Assembly (NCBI GenBank): GCA_003644825.1
Contig: QNDJ01000122.1
Location: 1-6,067, forward strand
Source: B21-G16 sp003644825 [NCBI: Candidatus Zhuqueibacterota bacterium]
GTDB lineage: Bacteria; SM23-31; B21-G16
Direction of reading: 5' to 3'
Length of the DNA stretch: 6,067 nucleotides
The notes below the pieces were generated by a model. It saw only the letters and a program-made list of their open reading frames with translations, did no database searches and was not told the DNA's origin. Of the stretch, positions 5,824 to 6,067 are shown piece after piece (positions within the stretch are counted from its first letter, which is position 1; each line of letters begins with the position of its first letter). The position numbers and the translations under genes were made by a program.

Positions 5824-6027
5824 TTTTATTCTATACTTACCGGGAAGTAAACCACCAACAACTACCGGGGACTGCCCTTTGTATATGTCATTAAGAAAAA
5901 TATCCGCTCCCGAAGGCTCGGTTTCTATTTTTATTATCCCTTCTTTTTTAGTTTTTCTGAGCTCTGCTGATATTTTTTTATCTTCCCCTGAAAAAAATGT
6001 AATATGTTCACTGTATATCTCAGACCC
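5824..6027 (-). pseudogene. PEGA-domain coding segment without a start codon, continuous with 5287-5823
   Basis: The frame of the 5287-5823 gene stays open upstream to the TAA at 6030-6028. It encodes a clear PEGA domain: GIIKIETEPSGADIFLN, then YKGQSPVVVGGLLPGKYRIK running into the downstream gene. Before it, IYSEHITFFSGEDKKISAEL looks like the end of a second, preceding PEGA repeat. There is no ATG, GTG or TTG in this frame between the TAA and 5823, so the segment cannot be started normally. The upstream coding sequence has therefore been lost, shifted or cut by a point stop. The remaining 37 bases to the window edge are too few to find the continuation. A base-calling error near the contig end is a plain alternative. 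Confidence 0.65.
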
Positions 6028-6067
6028 TTATCTTACAAATAATAATGCATAAGAAGCAGCCTAAATA

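Overview
This window is A+T-rich bacterial DNA. Every gene I can support lies on the minus strand, so transcription runs from high to low coordinates. The genes with good Shine-Dalgarno motifs (AGAGGA, GAGG, AAGGAG), two sigma70-like promoters, a rho-independent-type terminator, an exported amidohydrolase and a PEGA/DUF5683-like membrane protein all point to a bacterium. The HgcAB-like iron-sulfur/corrinoid protein suggests an anaerobe, probably an uncultured lineage; I cannot name a phylum from this window.

Layout in transcription order. (1) 6027-5287: the C-terminal part of a PEGA-domain plus DUF5683-like membrane protein. Its 5' end is cut by an in-frame TAA at 6028-6030. (2) 5187-4534: a class I SAM methyltransferase resembling CpaM, the 'corrinoid protein-associated methyltransferase'. 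(3) 4531-3368, only 2 bases downstream: a single-chain HgcA-HgcB-like fusion with a corrinoid-binding domain, a membrane domain and a ferredoxin domain. (4) 3278-2430: a PIG-L/LmbE-type deacetylase gene interrupted by one in-frame TGA at codon 89, with its own promoter at 3301-3329. (5) 2406-736: an exported YtcJ-type amidohydrolase, 23 bases downstream and probably co-transcribed with (4). It ends at a strong terminator hairpin (668-726). (6) 481-1: the first 160 codons of a large Mod-type (COG2189-like) DNA methyltransferase that runs off the left edge, with its own promoter and ribosome binding site.

The most interesting part is the cpaM/hgcAB-like pair. The fusion carries the HgcA cap-helix cysteine (NVWC) but has GATGG where mercury methylators have A(A/G)GK. 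Its ferredoxin has Ala in place of the second Cys of the first cluster motif. It is therefore a relative of the mercury-methylation proteins, not a canonical one. I infer a SAM- and corrinoid-dependent methyl transfer at the inner face of the membrane, with unknown substrate. Two reading frames in the window are broken by single stop codons (PIG-L and PEGA), so read accuracy or gene decay should be considered. I saw no tRNA, rRNA, CRISPR array or insertion sequence.
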